Assembly: GCA_900552155.1 (NCBI GenBank)
Contig: URYU01000099.1
Span: 1 to 6,537, forward strand
Reading direction: 5' to 3'
Length of the DNA stretch: 6,537 nucleotides
DNA from: an uncultured Collinsella sp.
GTDB taxonomy: Bacteria > Actinomycetota > Coriobacteriia > Coriobacteriales > Coriobacteriaceae
Part shown: positions 1-4,825 of the stretch, piece by piece
Layout: each line of letters begins with the position of its first letter
Numbering within the stretch: position 1 is the stretch's first letter
Notes under the pieces: generated by a model
The model's database searches: none
Seen by the model: the letters and a program-made list of their open reading frames with translations, nothing else
What the model was told of the DNA's origin: nothing
Position numbers and translations under genes: made by a program

Positions 1-249
1 AACAATAATAACAGCAATAACAACGGCAGCACGACGCCGGACACGCCGACGCCCGCCCCGACGCCGGAACCTGTTTTTACGACCGGTCTGTATGAGGTGA
101 ATGTTTCATCCTCTCTCACCGTGCGTTCCGGCCCTGCTACCACCTATCCGTCCGTCGGCCAGCTGTCGAAGGGCGACAGGGTCGGCGTAGACCGCCTTGC
201 GAACGGCTGGGCGCATCTCATGGACACCTCGGCGGGCACGAGCCGCTAA
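1..249 (+). CDS. SH3b-domain surface/secreted protein, 3' fragment, truncated by in-frame TAA
   Basis: The frame is open from the first base, so the start lies outside the window. About 27 residues of Asn/Ser/Gly then Thr/Pro-rich linker ([21 protein letters not shown]) lead into a bacterial SH3 domain: [16 protein letters not shown], then [14 protein letters not shown] and NGWAHL. This is the SH3_3 pattern of 'LNVRSGPSTSYPVIGTLKKGD..GWAKV'. Such domains usually bind peptidoglycan or peptide stems in extracellular hydrolases and adhesins; which enzyme lay upstream cannot be seen. The stop at 247-249 follows GTSR. The same frame continues with VSARYLKRL, which matches the last SH3 strand, so TAC (Tyr) to TAA is the simplest reading and the product would lack that strand. 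The gene runs head-on into pgi and overlaps the predicted pgi tail by 144 bp. The domain call is firm; the gene's status (pseudogene, sequencing error or chimeric end) is not. Confidence 0.75.
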   Translation, partial: NNNNSNNNGSTTPDTPTPAPTPEPVFTTGLYEVNVSSSLTVRSGPATTYPSVGQLSKGDRVGVDRLANGWAHLMDTSAGTSR

Positions 250-1941
250 GTCAGCGCGAGATATCTCAAGCGACTGCGCGAATATGACGGCACGACCGAC
301 CCCGCCGAACCGAACAAGACCCGCAGGTACCGCGAACAGGTCGAGAGCAAGCTGCTTGCCCAGCTCGACGCCCCATTGGTCGTAGGAGTCGATGCCCCAG
401 ACCGTGCCCTCGACAAACGTGATGTGCTCGTACAGGGCGATGAGCTCGCCGAGCGCGAACGGGGTCAGCGTGTCGCCGAAGATCGAGGTCGTCGGACGGT
501 TGCCCTCAAAGCAGCGGGCCGGGACGATCTGCTCGGGCGTGCCCTCGGCACGAACCTCGTCGGCCGTTTTGCCAAAAGCGAGCGCCTTGGTCTGAGCCAG
601 GAAGTTGCCTAGGAACAGCTCATGCACGTCCTGACCGCTATCAGTCGCAGGGTTGGCAGTATTGGCGAAGGCGATGAAGTCGGCCGGAACCACCACGGTG
701 CCCTGGTGCAGCAGCTGATAGAAGGCATGCTGGCCATTGGTGCCGGGCTCGCCCCAGAAGATCTCACCGGTGTCGGAGGTCACAGCGCTGCCGTCCCAGC
801 GGACATGCTTGCCGTTGGACTCCATGGTGAGCTGCTGCAGGTAGGCCGGGAAACGGTGCAGGTACTGGCAGTACGGCAGCACGGCGTGGCTCTTGGAGCC
901 GAAGAAGTTAACGTACCAGACGTTGAGCAGGCCCATCAGCGCGACGGCGTTGCTCTCGAGCGGCGTGTTACAGAAGTACTCGTCGATGGCATGGAAGCCC
1001 TCGAGGAACTGCTGGAAGCGCTCGGGGCCGAGCACGACGATCAGCGACAGGCCCACGGCGGAGTCGACGGAGTAGCGGCCGCCGACCCAGTTCCAGAAGC
1101 CGAAGGCGTTGGCGGGGTCGATGCCGAAGGCCTCAACCTTGTCGAGTGCGGTGGAGACAGCGACGAAGTGCTTGGCCACGGCCTCGGCGTTCTGCTCATC
1201 GGAGCCGTCGATGGCACCCTGAGCCTTGAGCTGTTCGAGCATCCAGGTCTTGACCTCGCGGGCGTTGGTGAGGGTCTCGAGCGTGGTGAAAGTCTTGGAG
1301 ACGATGATTACGAGCGTGGTCTCGGGATCGAGGCCCTTGAGCTTCTCTGCCTGATCGTTGGGGTCGATGTTGGAGATATAGCGGCAGTCGATACCGGCGT
1401 CGGCATAGGGACGCAGAGCCTCGTAGGCCATGACCGGGCCCAGGTCGGAGCCGCCGATGCCGATGGACACCAGGTGCTCGATCCTCTTGCCGGTAACGCC
1501 CTTCCACTCACCGGAGCGCACGCGCTCGGCAAAGGCATACATGCGGTCGAGGACCTCGTGCACGTCGGCGACGACGTCCTGGCCGTCGACGATGAGCTGG
1601 CCCTTCTCGCTTGCCGGACGGCGAAGCGCGGTGTGCAGAACAGCGCGGTCCTCGGTGGTGTTGATGTGCTCGCCGGAGAACATGGCATCGCGGCGCTCCT
1701 CGAGCTTCACCTCGCGGGCAAGATCGCACAGCAGCTTGACGGTCTCATCGGTCACCAGGTTCTTGGACAGGTCGAAGTGCAGGTCACCGGCGTCAAAGCT
1801 CAGCTTGTTCACGCGCTCGGCATCGGCGGCGAACCAGGCCTTGAGGTCGATACCTTCGGCCTCGAGCTTCTCCTGATGGGCCTCGAGTGCCTTCCAAGCG
1901 GCGGTCGACGTAGCATCGATAGGTGCGGCAACAGTTGCCAT
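106..1941 (-). CDS. pgi: Glucose-6-phosphate isomerase with aberrant C-terminal tail
   Basis: Cytosolic enzyme interconverting glucose-6-phosphate and fructose-6-phosphate in glycolysis and gluconeogenesis. Both family signatures are visible: [12 protein letters not shown] (about residues 286-297) and [15 protein letters not shown] ending at Lys529. Likely catalytic residues are Glu374 (MESNGK), His405 (GQHAF) and Lys529; the Glu-His spacing of 31 equals that of E. coli Glu355/His386. The start is the ATG at 1941, 5 nt after AGGAGG; an in-frame ATG at 1968 is not chosen. The frame gives 611 residues against about 550 in the family. Recognisable similarity stops near residue 536 (position ~337). 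The usual last 30 or so residues, including the terminal helix, are absent, and the final ~74 residues are the antisense reading of the SH3 gene. The core is probably catalytic in sequence terms, but the tail is probably not native. Confidence 0.9.
   Translation of the reverse strand: MATVAAPIDATSTAAWKALEAHQEKLEAEGIDLKAWFAADAERVNKLSFDAGDLHFDLSKNLVTDETVKLLCDLAREVKLEERRDAMFSGEHINTTEDRAVLHTALRRPASEKGQLIVDGQDVVADVHEVLDRMYAFAERVRSGEWKGVTGKRIEHLVSIGIGGSDLGPVMAYEALRPYADAGIDCRYISNIDPNDQAEKLKGLDPETTLVIIVSKTFTTLETLTNAREVKTWMLEQLKAQGAIDGSDEQNAEAVAKHFVAVSTALDKVEAFGIDPANAFGFWNWVGGRYSVDSAVGLSLIVVLGPERFQQFLEGFHAIDEYFCNTPLESNAVALMGLLNVWYVNFFGSKSHAVLPYCQYLHRFPAYLQQLTMESNGKHVRWDGSAVTSDTGEIFWGEPGTNGQHAFYQLLHQGTVVVPADFIAFANTANPATDSGQDVHELFLGNFLAQTKALAFGKTADEVRAEGTPEQIVPARCFEGNRPTTSIFGDTLTPFALGELIALYEHITFVEGTVWGIDSYDQWGVELGKQLALDLFAVPAGLVRFGGVGRAVIFAQSLEISRADLAARARRGVHEMRPAVRKAVYADPVALRQLADGRIGGSRAGTHGERG
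300..338. other. Probable DNA junction between the SH3 gene and pgi
   Basis: Plus-strand sequence reads as SH3-gene coding up to at least ~275 (YLKRL), perhaps to ~320 through an acidic/proline stretch (DGTTDPAEP). Minus-strand sequence reads as genuine pgi from 1941 down to ~337 ([12 protein letters not shown]). The two convergent genes meet with no intergenic DNA, no terminator and no pgi stop codon at the expected place. This points to a deletion, inversion, insertion or assembly misjoin. The exact breakpoint cannot be set without an intact relative. Confidence 0.5.
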
Positions 1942-1946
1942 AGAGT

Positions 1947-1952
1947 CCTCCT
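1947..1952 (-). promoter_or_regulatory. Shine-Dalgarno site of pgi
   Basis: Reading the minus strand, AGGAGG lies 5 nt before the ATG at 1941. It decides this start over the in-frame ATG at 1968, which has no comparable site. Confidence 0.8.
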
Positions 1953-2000
1953 CAGCATACGGGCGCACGCCTCCATGCGCCCGGACATTCAGATGCCACT

Positions 2001-2029
2001 ATTCTAGCGCAGGTCAAGACTATAATCAG
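2001..2029 (-). promoter_or_regulatory. Possible sigma-70 type promoter of pgi
   Basis: On the minus strand, CTGATT (3/6 to TTGACA), a 17-bp spacer and TAGAAT (5/6 to TATAAT) would start a leader of about 50 nt before the pgi ATG. The -35 is weak. A nearby TTGACC at 2012-2017 has no -10 at proper spacing. Confidence 0.35.
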
Positions 2030-2065
2030 CGAGCGTTGCCAATCGGCCCCCAAACGGCAACCGAT

Positions 2066-2094
2066 CAAAAAGGGACAGGTTTATTTTGGCAGGT
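2066..2094 (-). repeat. Intergenic repeat, copy A (inverted partner of 2794-2822)
   Basis: Read on the minus strand, this 29-mer begins ACCTGCCAAAATAAACC and ends CCCTTTTTG. It matches copy B at 26 of 29 positions in the opposite genomic orientation. It is also the left arm of an imperfect palindrome spanning 2072-2127. It resembles dispersed REP-like intergenic repeats; genome-wide copy number is unknown from this window. Confidence 0.7.
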
Positions 2095-2127
2095 CAAACG
2101 CTTTACCAATCAAAAATAACCTATCCC
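2067..2127 (-). terminator. Likely intrinsic terminator of the alcohol-dehydrogenase-like gene, formed by repeat copy A
   Basis: On the minus strand, arms 2127-2105 and 2094-2072 form an imperfect 23-bp inverted repeat (17/23 matched, 10-nt centre), followed by TTTTT at 2071-2067. It starts 13 nt past the stop of the 2141-2716 gene. The stem has several mismatches and is AT-rich in the middle, so its strength is uncertain. Confidence 0.5.
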
Positions 2128-2140
2128 TTTATGCCAAATA

Positions 2141-2716
2141 TTAGGCCGCGGCGCACACGCTGCCGAGCAACTCACGCAGAGGAGACCCAATGCCCTCAAA
2201 CAGTTCGGGCGCGATGATGGCAAAAACGGGAACCTCGCCGACTCCCACGACGGCAGGCACCTTGCCCTCCGAGACAATACATCCATAAGGGACAAAACCG
2301 TCTTCGCCGGCATCGAGCGCCGCCATGCGACGCGCGAGTTCGCGCGCAAAGCCGGCAGTATCGGCATCGCCGATCGCCAAGACAAAGTCCACGCCTTCGT
2401 CGGTCGCCAGGGCCACGGCTTCGTCGATCAGCTCGTCTCCCCCGTCGCCCTCAACCGAGCCGCAACGAAAAAGTACGCGTTCGAGCAGAGCTCGATCAAC
2501 CGAGCCGAGTGCCGCCGCGACAAGCTCATCGCGCGTATGCTTGTCACCGCCCAGCACGACCAACGCCTTGGTGCCACCGTAGTGAGCGACCAATCGTCCG
2601 CACCAGCGAGCCACATCTCCATCCGCAACAAGGCGCGTCGGCATACCAAACCCATAATTGACCATCTTTCCCACAACCCTTCCGTGCGTATAGGCGGTAT
2701 CAATCGTTAGGCTCAT
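2141..2716 (-). CDS. Reduced iron-containing alcohol dehydrogenase-like protein (N-terminal domain remnant)
   Basis: The middle resembles the N-terminal nucleotide-binding domain of Fe-dependent alcohol dehydrogenases (YqhD/butanol dehydrogenase group). MVNYGFGMPTRLVADGD matches the family opening 'NF.FHTPTRI.FG.G', KALVVLGG matches the first Rossmann strand, and VDFVLAIG matches 'VDFLLAVGGGS..D..K'. The Gly-Gly-Gly-Ser phosphate-binding turn and following Asp/Lys are replaced by GDADTAGFA. After VPYGCIVSEG the chain jumps to VPVFAIIAPELF, like the family's 'PVFAVLDP', skipping the intervening segment. It then ends without the C-terminal domain that carries the metal ligands. It has about 191 residues against about 385. 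It is therefore probably not a dehydrogenase; it may be a decayed gene or a reduced paralogue with a new role. The ATG at 2716 is taken provisionally. Family similarity starts at the ATG at 2665, and neither has a strong ribosome site (GGAAGG lies 12 nt before 2665). Confidence 0.65.
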   Translation of the reverse strand: MSLTIDTAYTHGRVVGKMVNYGFGMPTRLVADGDVARWCGRLVAHYGGTKALVVLGGDKHTRDELVAAALGSVDRALLERVLFRCGSVEGDGGDELIDEAVALATDEGVDFVLAIGDADTAGFARELARRMAALDAGEDGFVPYGCIVSEGKVPAVVGVGEVPVFAIIAPELFEGIGSPLRELLGSVCAAA

Positions 2717-2793
2717 GCTACGAAGCAAGGTTTTCCGAGCTGTTTCGCACTCTTTAGAGCTGCGTTAAAAACCCGATGCAGCCGCACGACCAT

Positions 2794-2822
2794 ACCTACC
2801 AAAACAAACCAGTCCCTTTTTG
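2794..2822 (+). repeat. Intergenic repeat, copy B (inverted partner of 2066-2094)
   Basis: This 29-mer begins ACCTACCAAAACAAACC and ends CCCTTTTTG, with three differences from copy A. It can also fold locally: ACCTACCAAA (2794-2803) pairs 9/10 with TTTGGCAGGT (2819-2828). The 11-mer TTTTGGCAGGT at 2818-2828 is repeated exactly at 2084-2094. The copy abuts the -35 element of the SOS promoter. Confidence 0.7.
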
Positions 2823-2829
2823 GCAGGTT

Positions 2830-2858
2830 TTGACGATGTCCGGATGAGCGGGTATTAT
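2830..2858 (+). promoter_or_regulatory. Sigma-70 type promoter of the SOS polymerase operon
   Basis: TTGACG (2830-2835), a 17-bp spacer and TATTAT (2853-2858) give 5/6 matches in each hexamer at ideal spacing. Transcription would begin around 2865, inside the first LexA box, leaving a leader of about 37 nt before the GTG at 2902. Confidence 0.75.
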
Positions 2859-2873
2859 CGAACATGTATTCGA
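2858..2873 (+). promoter_or_regulatory. LexA operator 1 (SOS box)
   Basis: TCGAACATGTATTCGA matches the actinobacterial/Gram-positive LexA consensus TCGAAC-N4-GTTCGA at 11 of 12 defined bases. It sits directly on the -10/+1 region, where bound LexA would block initiation until SOS induction. Confidence 0.85.
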
Positions 2874-2875
2874 TA

Positions 2876-2889
2876 AGAACATGTGTTTG
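2876..2889 (+). promoter_or_regulatory. LexA operator 2 (SOS box)
   Basis: AGAACATGTGTTTG has the core GAAC-N4-GTT, and its outer bases are weaker (9/12 over the 16-bp consensus). Its centre is 17 bp from that of box 1, with the same ATGT spacer. It overlaps the ATG at 2881, which argues that this ATG is not the start. Confidence 0.65.
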
Positions 2890-2892
2890 ATG

Positions 2893-2897
2893 GGAGG
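2893..2897 (+). promoter_or_regulatory. Shine-Dalgarno site deciding the polymerase start
   Basis: GGAGG lies 4 nt before the GTG at 2902. The earlier in-frame ATGs at 2881 and 2890 lie in or next to LexA box 2 and have no purine-rich site upstream. The spacing is slightly short, so the choice is good but not certain. Confidence 0.65.
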
Positions 2898-2901
2898 ACG
2901 C

Positions 2902-4407
2902 GTGGGGCACGAGCGTCACACCTATATCTGCATCGACCTTAAGACGTTTTACGCCAGCGTCGAGTGCGTCGACCGCGGACTCGACCCACTCACTACGTGC
3001 CTGGTCGTTGCCGACGAATCGCGCGGGCGCACGACCATCTGCCTCGCCATCACACAGGCCATGAAGGACCTCGGAATACACAACCGATGCCGTCTGTTCG
3101 AGATTCCCGACGGCATCAACTACATCAAGGCCGTACCGCGCATGCAGCACTACATGGAGGTGTCGGCGCAAATCTACGGCATCTATCTGGAATACGTGAG
3201 TCCGCAAGACATTCACGTCTACTCAATTGACGAGTGCTTTATCGACGTGACACCCTATCTGGACCTCTATCACACCGATGCGGAAGGCTTCGCCTGTATG
3301 CTGCGTGACGAGGTCCTGGGGCGCACTGGCATCACGGCAACGGTCGGCATCGGCCCCAACCTATTCCCGGCCAAGGTGGCACTCGACATTACCGCCAAGC
3401 ACGTACCCAGCCGCATCGGCATACTCGACGACGAGACCTTTCGCAAGGAGATCTGGCCTCACCGCCCCATCACCGACATCTGGGGCATTGGGCCCGGCGT
3501 GGCAGCACGACTCGAAAAATACGGCGTCTACGATTTGATGGGCGTCGCGGCGCGCGACGAAAACCTGCTCTACGACGAGCTCGGCGTCAATGCCGAATAT
3601 CTCATCGACCACGCCTTCGGGCGCGAGCCGACAACCATCGCCGATATCCAAGCCTATCGCCCGCAGGCAACCTCAACAACCACAGGACAGGTGCTCTCGA
3701 AGGGCTATGCCTACGAGCAGGCCTACACCGTCTTGCGCGAGATGGTCGACAACGCTGTGCTGGACTTAGTCGATAAGCACGTGGTGTGTGACAGCATCTC
3801 GCTCTTTGTAGGCTTTGCAAGCGAGCGCGCCGACATACGCCGGCTCGATGCCAGCGGCACTGCGCAATATGTGGACGGATGCGGACACCTACGCTCGAGC
3901 ACGTCGAGTATCGAACCCACCGCAACCGCCGGCCCCGAGCTCGCGCCCCGTGCGCCCAAGCCCGTCCAGCGCGATGACGAACGGCGGCGCTTGGTGCGTG
4001 AGGCGCAGGCAATCGATGGCATCTTTGTGGGAGAGCATGGCGGCAAACCGCGTGGTGGCTATGCCGCACTCTTTGCGCACTCTAACGCCTCGCGAAAGCT
4101 GCCCGAGCGTACCAATTCGTTTAAGAAGATCATGGGCTATTTCGATGAGCTCTGGGCGCAGACTGTCGATCCCAAACGACCGGTCAAGCGCATCAACCTG
4201 GGATTTGGCAACCTCATGCCCGAGGAATTTGCCACTATCGACCTGTTTAGCGATGTTAAGGCCGATGAGCGCGAGCGCGACCTGGCGCGCGCCGTCCTGG
4301 CCGTAAAGAGTAAGTACGGCAAGAACGCACTCGTCAAGGGATTAAGCTTTACCGCCGGCGCCACCGCACGCGAACGCAACGATCAGGTAGGAGGACATCG
4401 TGCCTAA
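2902..4407 (+). CDS. Y-family DNA polymerase, UvrX/YqjW type (SOS translesion polymerase)
   Basis: Error-prone polymerase that copies past damaged template bases. From the GTG it has 501 residues. The palm starts with YICIDLKTFYASVE, with metal ligand Asp12 and probable steric-gate Tyr17. YSIDECFIDV follows with Asp110 and Glu111, the catalytic carboxylates. A helix-hairpin-helix lies near 190-215 (DIWGIGPGVAARLEKYGV), then the little-finger domain. ATIDLF (444-449) resembles a QLxLF beta-clamp motif, and the end GGHRA matches the 'GGHKA' end I recall for UvrX relatives. Family members have about 410-420 residues. The excess is a roughly 70-residue Ala/Pro/Arg/Ser-rich insertion (about 3838-4050) between little-finger strands LFVGFAS and GGYAALFAHS. 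The next gene overlaps by 8 bp. Two LexA boxes at the promoter indicate SOS control. It could also be labelled UmuC/DinB-like, but the YolD partner favours the UvrX/YqjW branch. Confidence 0.92.
   Translation: MGHERHTYICIDLKTFYASVECVDRGLDPLTTCLVVADESRGRTTICLAITQAMKDLGIHNRCRLFEIPDGINYIKAVPRMQHYMEVSAQIYGIYLEYVSPQDIHVYSIDECFIDVTPYLDLYHTDAEGFACMLRDEVLGRTGITATVGIGPNLFPAKVALDITAKHVPSRIGILDDETFRKEIWPHRPITDIWGIGPGVAARLEKYGVYDLMGVAARDENLLYDELGVNAEYLIDHAFGREPTTIADIQAYRPQATSTTTGQVLSKGYAYEQAYTVLREMVDNAVLDLVDKHVVCDSISLFVGFASERADIRRLDASGTAQYVDGCGHLRSSTSSIEPTATAGPELAPRAPKPVQRDDERRRLVREAQAIDGIFVGEHGGKPRGGYAALFAHSNASRKLPERTNSFKKIMGYFDELWAQTVDPKRPVKRINLGFGNLMPEEFATIDLFSDVKADERERDLARAVLAVKSKYGKNALVKGLSFTAGATARERNDQVGGHRA
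4389..4394 (+). promoter_or_regulatory. Shine-Dalgarno site of the YolD-like gene, inside the polymerase 3' end
   Basis: AGGAGG lies 5 nt before the GTG at 4400, within the last codons of the polymerase gene. This supports a GTG start and translational coupling. Confidence 0.85.
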
Positions 4408-4825
4408 GCCCCAACAACAGCCGATGCGGCCACCGACGCCTTTTGAACGTCTAGCGGACCCCGAGGGAAGACGTCGCTCCGCCGACCCCAAGCTCACCGC
4501 CAACGGCGCCATCCGCGCCGGCCGTGCCGCGCAGTTTATGCCCTTTGCCGCCCTCACGGGATACTACGAGCTTGTGCGCAAACAAGAGATCACTGTTGAG
4601 CCCAAATGCGAACTCACAGAAGAAAAAGCCCTCGAGCTTTCGAAAAAGCTCGAGGGCCTCAAACGCGGCGACCTGGTGCGCGTCACCTATTACGATATGT
4701 ACGGCTATCGTAGCCGCACGGGCATTCTCGACGAAGTGTTACCCGCATTCAAGCTGCTCAAACTCAGGGATATCGCCATCAATTTTGGCGATATCCAAGG
4801 CATCGAGCTGCGTGGTCGAGCCTAG
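4400..4825 (+). CDS. YolD-like protein, partner of the SOS polymerase
   Basis: This 141-residue protein has the YolD-like core RAAQFMPFAALTGYYELVRKQ near residues 36-57, followed by an acidic/lysine helix (TEEKALELSKKLEGL) and a beta-rich end (GDLVRVTYYDMYGYRSRTG, then DIAINFGDIQGIEL). YolD-like genes commonly sit next to UvrX/YqjW polymerases, as with yqjW-yqjX in Bacillus. They have been proposed as UmuD-like accessory factors, but no biochemical role is established that I know of. It starts at a GTG overlapping the polymerase stop by 8 bp, so the pair is one operon under the LexA boxes upstream. The first 30 residues are a Pro/Arg-rich leader of low similarity. Two odd features are a perfect 13-bp hairpin at codons 77-86 and a second perfect inverted repeat near the 3' end. 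Its TAG overlaps the opposing gene's TAG. Confidence 0.85.
   Translation: MPKPQQQPMRPPTPFERLADPEGRRRSADPKLTANGAIRAGRAAQFMPFAALTGYYELVRKQEITVEPKCELTEEKALELSKKLEGLKRGDLVRVTYYDMYGYRSRTGILDEVLPAFKLLKLRDIAINFGDIQGIELRGRA
4621..4657 (-). terminator. Strong intrinsic terminator for the minus-strand surface-protein gene, embedded in yolD-like coding sequence
   Basis: Arms 4628-4640 (GCCCTCGAGCTTT) and 4645-4657 are perfectly complementary over 13 bp, with a 4-nt loop. On the minus strand the loop is TTCG and the hairpin is followed by TTTTT (4627-4623) and then CTTC, the layout of a rho-independent terminator. It lies 165 nt past the stop of the 4822-6537 gene. On the plus strand the hairpin is followed by CTCAAACG, so it would not terminate the polymerase-yolD transcript. 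Confidence 0.75.
4768..4796. repeat. Perfect inverted repeat near the end of the YolD-like gene
   Basis: GGATATCGCC (4768-4777) and GGCGATATCC (4787-4796) pair perfectly. One more A-T pair gives an 11-bp stem with a 7-nt loop. It encodes the symmetrical peptide around DIAINFGDI. Neither strand has a T-tract after it, so it is not a classical terminator; it could be an RNA stability element or a coding coincidence. Confidence 0.6.

Noticed and set aside
622..2007. Long plus-strand open frame (461 codons) opposite pgi
   Set aside because: It is the antisense of a certain enzyme gene in GC-rich DNA. Its translation is a Val/Gly/Leu/Glu monotony with no family resemblance, and its start lies inside pgi.
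2021..2026. TATAAT on the plus strand as a -10 element
   Set aside because: There is no -35 at proper spacing and no plus-strand gene downstream before 2902; it is probably chance AT content.
2066..2822. Complete insertion sequence
   Set aside because: There is no transposase frame and no direct target duplication beside the inverted repeats. Only a repeat-bracketed segment can be claimed.
2881..2883. ATG at 2881 as the start of the polymerase
   Set aside because: It lies inside LexA box 2 and lacks a Shine-Dalgarno site. GTG 2902 has GGAGG upstream and keeps all conserved motifs.
2713..3216. Minus-strand open frame over the polymerase 5' end
   Set aside because: It is antisense to the conserved palm motifs, has no recognisable motif and crosses the SOS promoter.
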